A stretch of 64,000 nt of DNA, taken from NCBI RefSeq assembly GCF_048771995.1, contig NC_133060.1, positions 1,261,501 to 1,325,500 of the forward strand, in the 5' to 3' direction. The notes beneath the pieces were generated by a model, which was not told where the DNA came from, searched no databases, and saw nothing but the letters and a program-made list of their open reading frames with translations. The position numbers and the translations under genes were made by a program. Positions 58,135 to 64,000 of this stretch are shown piece by piece. Within the stretch, counting starts at the first letter, position 1. Each line of letters begins with the position of its first letter. This stretch comes from Taeniopygia guttata. Taxonomy: Eukaryota > Chordata > Aves > Passeriformes > Estrildidae.

Positions 58135-61100
58135 AGGAGACACGGCGGGGACACCCTAGAGACCCCCAGAGACCCCCTGAGACCCCCAGAGACCCCCCTG
58201 GAATACCCTCAGAGACCCCTGGGACACCCCCAGAGACCCCCTGAGACCCCCTGAGACCCCCAGAGACCCCCTGAGACCCCCTGAGATACCCCCAGAGACG
58301 CCCAGAGACCCCCTGAGATACCACCGGGACACCGCCAGAGACCCCCAGAGATACCCCCAGAGACCCCCAGGACACCCCCAGAGACCCCCGGAGACCCCCT
58401 GAGACACCCAGAGACCCCCAGAGACCCCCTGAGATACCCCTGGGATACCCCAGAGACCCCCGGGACATCCCCAGAGAACCCCGGAGACCCCCTGAGATAC
58501 CCCCGGGACCCCCCAGAGACCCCCAGAGACCCCCGGGACTCCCCCAGAGACCCCCTGAGATACCCCCGGGACACCCCCAGAGCCCCCCAGAGACCCCCTG
58601 AGACCCCCTGAGATACCCCCAGAGATCCCCGGGACACCCCCAGAGCCCCCCAGAGACCCCCTGAGACCCCCAGAGACCCCCAGAGACCCCTGGGACACCC
58701 TCAGACCTCCTGGGACTCCCCCAGAGATGCCTGGGACACCCTCAGGACCCCCTGGGACACCCTCAGAGACCCCCAGCACCCCCTGGGATACCCCCAGGAC
58801 CCTCAAGACCCCCTGGGACACACTCAAGGCCCCCTGGGATACTCCCAGAGACCCCCCAGAGACCCCCGGGACACCCCCAGAGACCCCCAGAGACCCCCTG
58901 AGACCCCCAGAACCCCCTGAGATACCCCCAGAGACCCCCAGGACACCCCCAGAGACCCCCTGGGACACCCCCAGAGACCCCAAGAGACCCCCAGAGACCC
59001 CCTGAGACCCCCGAGATACCCACAGAGATACCCCCGGGACACCCCCAGAGACCCCCTGAGACCCCCGGGACACCCCCAGAGACCCCCAGAGACCCCCAGA
59101 GACCCCCAGAACCCCCTGGGATACCCTCAGAGACCCCCAGGACATCTCCTAGAGACCCTCAGGACCTCCTGGGACACCCCCAGAGACCCCTGGGACACAC
59201 CCAAGACCCCCCAGCACCCCCTGGGACACCCCCAGGAACCTCAAGAGCCCCTGGGACACCCCCAGGACCTCCTGGGACACCCTCAGAGACCCCCGGGACA
59301 TCTCCTAGAGCCCCCCAGAATCTACTGGGACACCCCCAGAGACCCCCGGGAAACCCCCAGAGACCCCTGGGGACCCCCAGACCCCCCTGGGACACCCTCA
59401 AAACCCCCTGGGACACCCTCAGGACCTCCTGGGATACCCTCAAGACCCCCAGGACTCCCTGGGACCCCCCCAGACCCCCTGGGACACTCCCAGAGACCCC
59501 CAGAGACCCCCAAGGACCTCCTGGGACACCCCCAGAGACCCCCAGGACATCTCCTAGAGTCCCCCAGAATCCACTGGGACACCCCCAGGAACCTCAAGAC
59601 CCCCTGGGACACCCTCAAAACCCCCTGGGACACCCCCAGAGACCCCCGGGACACCCCCAGCCCCCCCAGCCTCCCAGTTTGGAGCCCCAATGACCCCCTG
59701 GGACACCCCCAGAGACCCCCTGGGATACCCCTGAGACACTCTGGGACACCCCCAAAACCCCCCAGAGCCCCTCGGGACCCCCCCAAGATTCCCTAGGACC
59801 ACCTTAGATACCCCTGGGACACCCCCAGAGACCCCCTGGACATCCCCAACACCCCCAAAGCCCCCCAGGACCTCCTGGGACGCCCCCAGAGAACCCCAGG
59901 ACCCCCTGGGACACTCTGGGACACCCCCAGAGCCCCTTGGGATCCCCCCAAGATTCTTTAGGACCACCTAAGATACCCCTGGGACACCCCCAGAGACCCC
60001 CAGAGACCCCCTGAGATACCCCCGGGACACCCCGAGACCCCCTGAGATACCCTCAGAGACCCCCAGGACATCTCCTAGAGCCCCCCAGAATCCACTGGGA
60101 CACCCCCAGAGCCCCTCGGGACACTCTGGGACTCCCCCAAGACCCCCCAGCACCCCCTGGGATACCCTCAGAGACCCCCAGGACATCTCCTAGAGCCCCC
60201 CAGAATCCACTGGGGCACCCCCAGAGACCCCCGGGACACCCCCAGACCCCCTGGGACACCCTCAAGCCCCCCTGGGACACCCCCAGAGACCCCCTGAGAC
60301 CCCCTGAGACCCCCAGCACCCCCTGGGATACCCCCAGACCCCCCAGCCCCCCAGTTTGGAGCCCCCCTGACCCCCTGGGACACCCTCAGAGACCCCTGGG
60401 ACCCCCCAGAGCCCCTGGGACACCCTCAAGACCACCTGGGACCTACCCAGCCCCCCCAGCACCCAAGTTTGGAGCCCCCCTGACCACCTGGGACACCCCC
60501 AGAGACCCCCGGCACCCTCAAGAACAACCCCAAGACCTCCCAGAGCCCCCCGGGACCCCCCCAGCCCCCCCAGCCCCCCAGTTTGGAGCCCCCCTGACCC
60601 CCTGGGACACCCTCAGGACCTCCTGGGACACCCCCAGAGACCCCCCAGGACACCCCCAAAGCCCCCCAGGACCTCCTGGGACACCCCCAGAGCCCCTTGG
60701 GACCCTCAAGAACAACTCCAAGACCTCCTAGAGCCCCCTGGGACACCCCAGAGACCCCCAGGACACCCCCAGAGACCCCCAGAATCTCCTGGGACACCCC
60801 CAGAGACCCCCTGAGACCCCCGGGACACCTTAGAGACCCCCAGGACACCCCCAAGACCCCCCAGAACCCCCTGGAATAACCTCAGAGACCCCCCGGGACA
60901 CCCCCAGAGATCCCCAGGACCTCCTGGGACACCCCCAGAGACCCCCCTACGACACCCCCAGAGCCCCCCTGAGACCCCCTAAGATACCCCCGGGACACCC
61001 CCAGAGCCCCCCAGGACACCCTCAGGACCCCCTGGGACAGCGCCAGAGCCCCCCAGGACCTCAGAGACCCCCAGAGACCCCCAGGACCCCCTGGGACACC

Positions 61101-64000
61101 CTCAGGACCTCCTGGGACACCCCCAGACCCCCTGAGATACCCCCAGAGACCCCCGGGACACCCCCAACACCCCCCAGAACCTCCTGGGACACCCTCAAGA
61201 CCCCCTGGGACACCCTAAGGGCCTCCTGGGACACCCCCAGAGACCCCCTGAGATACCCCCAGACCCCCCTGGGACACCCCCAGAGCCCCCCAGAACATCC
61301 TGGGACACCCCCAGAGACCCTTGGGACACCCCCAGAGACGCCCTGAGATACCCCTGGGATACCCCAGAACCACCTGGGACACCCCAGAGACCCCCGGGAC
61401 ACCCCCAGAGACCCCCGGGACACCCCCAAGACCCCCAGAACCCCCTGGGATACCCTCAGAGACCCCCTGAGATACCCCAGAGACCCCCTGACATACCCCC
61501 AGACCCCCTGAGATACCCCCGGGACACCCCCAGAGACCCCCGGGACATTCCCAACTCCCCCCAGCACCCCCTGGGATACCCCCAGGAACCTCAAGACCCC
61601 CTGGGGCACCCTCAAAACCCCCTGGGACACCCCCAGAGACCCCTGGGACCCCACCAGCCCCCCAGTTTGGAGCCCCCCTGACCCCCAGAGACCCCCAGGA
61701 CCTCCTGGGACCCCCCCAGCCCCCCAGTTTGGAGCCCCCCTGACCCCCTGGGACACCCCCAGAGACCCCCTGGACCTCCTGGGACCCCCCCAGCACCCAC
61801 TGGGACACCCCCTGGAACCTCCAGACCCCCCTGGGACACCCCCAGAGCCCCCCGGGACCTCCTGGCACACCCCCAGAGCCCCTTGGGACCCTCAAGAACA
61901 ACCCCAAGACCTCCCAGAGCACCCTGGGACACCCCCAGAGACCCCCAGAGACCCCCTGAGATACCCCTGGGATACCCCAGAGACCCCCGGGACACCCCCA
62001 GAGAACCCCAGGACCTCCTGGGATACCCCTGGGACACCCCCAGAGCCCCTCGGGACACCCCCAGAGACCCCCAGAGACCCCTGGGACACCCCCAACACCC
62101 CCCAGAGCCTCCTGGGATACCCTCAGAGACCCCCAGGACATCTCCTAGAGCCCCCCAGAATCCACTGGGACACCCCCAGAGACCCCCTGAGATACCCCCA
62201 GAGCCCCCGAGGACACCCTGGGATACCCCCAGAACCCCTTAGGACCTCTTGTGACACCCCCAGAGACCCCTGGGACACCCTCAAGACCCCCTGGGACACC
62301 CCCAGAACCCTCTGGGACACCCCCAAAGCCCCCTGAGACATCCGCAGAGACCCCCAGAGACCCCCGGGAGACCCCCAGAGACCCCTGGGACACCCCCGGG
62401 ACATCCCCAGAGCCCCTGGGACACCCCCGGGACCTCCTGGGACACCCCCAGAAACCCCCGGGACACCCCCACAGACCCCCAGGACCCCCCCAGCCCCCCC
62501 AGCCCCCCAGTTTGGAGCCCCCCTGACCCCCTGGGACACCCCCAGAGACCCCCAGAGACCCCCGGGACTTCCTGGGACACCCCCAGAGCCCCTCGAGACA
62601 CTCTGGGACACCCCCAAGACCCCCCAGAGCCCCTCGGGACCCCCCCAAGATTCCCTAGGACCACCTAAGATACCCCTGGGACACCCCCAGGGACCCCCTG
62701 AGATACCCCTGGGACACCCCCAGGGACCCCCAGGACACCCCCAGAACCCCCCAGGACCCCCTGGGATACCCCCAGAGACCCCTGGGACACCCCCAGAGAC
62801 CCCTGGGACACCCCCAAGACCCCCTGAGATACGCCCAGAGACCCCCAGGACACCCCAGAAACCCCCGGAACACCCCCAGAGCCCCCCAGGACCTCCTGGG
62901 ACACCCCCAGAGACCCCCAGAGACCCCCGGGACACCCCCAGACACCCTCGGGACACCCCCAGAGCCCTCCAGGACATCCCCAACACCCCCCAGCACCCCC
63001 TGGGATACCCCGGGGACGCCCAGACGCCCCTGGGACACCCCCAGAGCCCCCCAGGACCTCCCGGGACACCTCCAGAGACCACTGGGACCCCCTGGGACAC
63101 ATCTGGGACACCCCCAGAGCCCCTCGGGACCCCCCCAAGATTCCCTAGGACCACCTAAGATACCCCTGGGACACCCCCAGAGACCCCCAGGACATCTCCT
63201 AGAGCCCCCCAGAACCCCCTGGGACACCCCTGGGACACCCCCAGAGCCCCCCAGGACATCCCCAAGACCCCCAGAGCCCCCCAGGACCTCCTGGGACACC
63301 CCCAGAGCCCCTTGGGACACTCCGGGAGACCCCCAGAGACCCCCCAGCACCCCCTGGGACACCCTCAAGACCCCCTGGGACACCCCCAGAGACCACTGGG
63401 ACACCCCCAGAGATCCCCAGGACATCCCCAACACCCCCAAAGCCCTTCAGGACCTTCTGGGACACCCCCAAGACCCCCCAGAGCCTCTCGGGACTACCCC
63501 AAGATTCCCTAGGACCACCTAAGATACCCCTGGGACACCCCCAGAGACCCCCAGGACACCCCCAGAGCCACCCAGGACCTCCTGGGACACCTCTGGGACA
63601 CCCCCAGAGTCCCTTGGGACCCTCAAGAACAACCCCAAGACCTCCCAGAGACCCCCGGGACTCCCCCAGATCCCCATGGGACCCCCCCAGACCCCCTGGG
63701 ACCCCCCCAGCCCCCCAGTTTTGACCCCCCCTGACCCCCTGGGATATCCCCAGAGCCCCCCAGACCCCCCAGGACCCCCCCCAGCCCCCCCAGCCCCCCA
63801 GTTTGGAGCCCCCCTGACCCCCTGGGACACCCCCAGAGACCCCCGGGACACCCCCGGGACACCCTCAAAACCCCCTGGGACGCCCTCAGGACCTCCTGGG
63901 ACACCCCCAGAGACCCCCGGGACACCCCCAAAGCCCCCTGGCACACCCCCAGACCCCCTGGGACACCCCCAGCACCCCCTGGGATACCCTCAGAGACCCC
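58135..64000. repeat. CSNK2B intron 1 minisatellite, at least 5.9 kb
   Basis: Continuous tandem repeat of gacacccccagagacccc with gggacaccc, tgagatacccc and aggacctcctgggacac variants. Larger units (~300-500 bp) recur with cagtttggagcccccctgac and cctagagccccccagaatcc. It reaches the window edge. No exon-like block is seen. Confidence 0.93.

Overview
The window looks like a piece of a very GC-rich, minisatellite-filled vertebrate chromosome, most likely a bird microchromosome. It carries part of the MHC class III neighbourhood. Five genes can be read exon by exon from conserved protein motifs, splice sites and intron phases: BAG6 (+, C-terminal 11 coding exons, 697-13998), PRRC2A (-, 26 coding exons, 14219-42455), a four-exon TNF/LTA-family cytokine called TNF here (-, 49507-52488), GPANK1 (-, two coding exons, 56319-57113) and CSNK2B (+, first coding exon only, 58056-58127, continuing beyond the right edge). 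Identification rests on recalled family sequence; no search was run. The species call is an inference from gene content, GC-richness and repeat density.

Layout: 1-14.0 kb is BAG6. Its 3' end is convergent with PRRC2A, with only about 220 bp between the two stop codons. 14.2-42.5 kb is PRRC2A, with a CpG-rich promoter at about 42.9-43.35 kb. 43.4-44.8 kb is an array of eight ~177-bp units, seven of which look like a complete minus-strand poly(A) site. 44.8-45.0 kb is an AU-rich block that probably belongs to the TNF 3'UTR. 45.0-49.5 kb is a ~190-bp higher-order repeat built from the end of the TNF coding exon. 49.5-52.5 kb holds the TNF exons. 52.5-54.8 kb is intergenic repeat. 54.8-57.1 kb is GPANK1 and its duplicated 3' end. 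57.1-58.05 kb is a duplicated bidirectional promoter shared by GPANK1 and CSNK2B. 58.1-64 kb is CSNK2B intron 1, entirely minisatellite.

Compared with the human class III order (TNF, PRRC2A, BAG6, GPANK1, CSNK2B, as recalled), the TNF-PRRC2A-BAG6 block is inverted as a unit next to the head-to-head GPANK1/CSNK2B pair. LTB, LST1, NCR3, AIF1, APOM and C6orf47 are not seen.

The most striking pattern is that nearly every intron is filled with its own private tandem repeat, and at least ten of these repeats contain copies of the adjoining exon edge with its splice site. Donor-side copies occur in BAG6 and PRRC2A, acceptor-side copies in PRRC2A and TNF, and stop-codon-side copies in TNF. Poly(A) sites and a promoter are multiplied in the same way. 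In addition, four PRRC2A exons are each exactly one base short of keeping frame, in exons rich in G or C homopolymers, which points to assembly undercalls rather than gene death.
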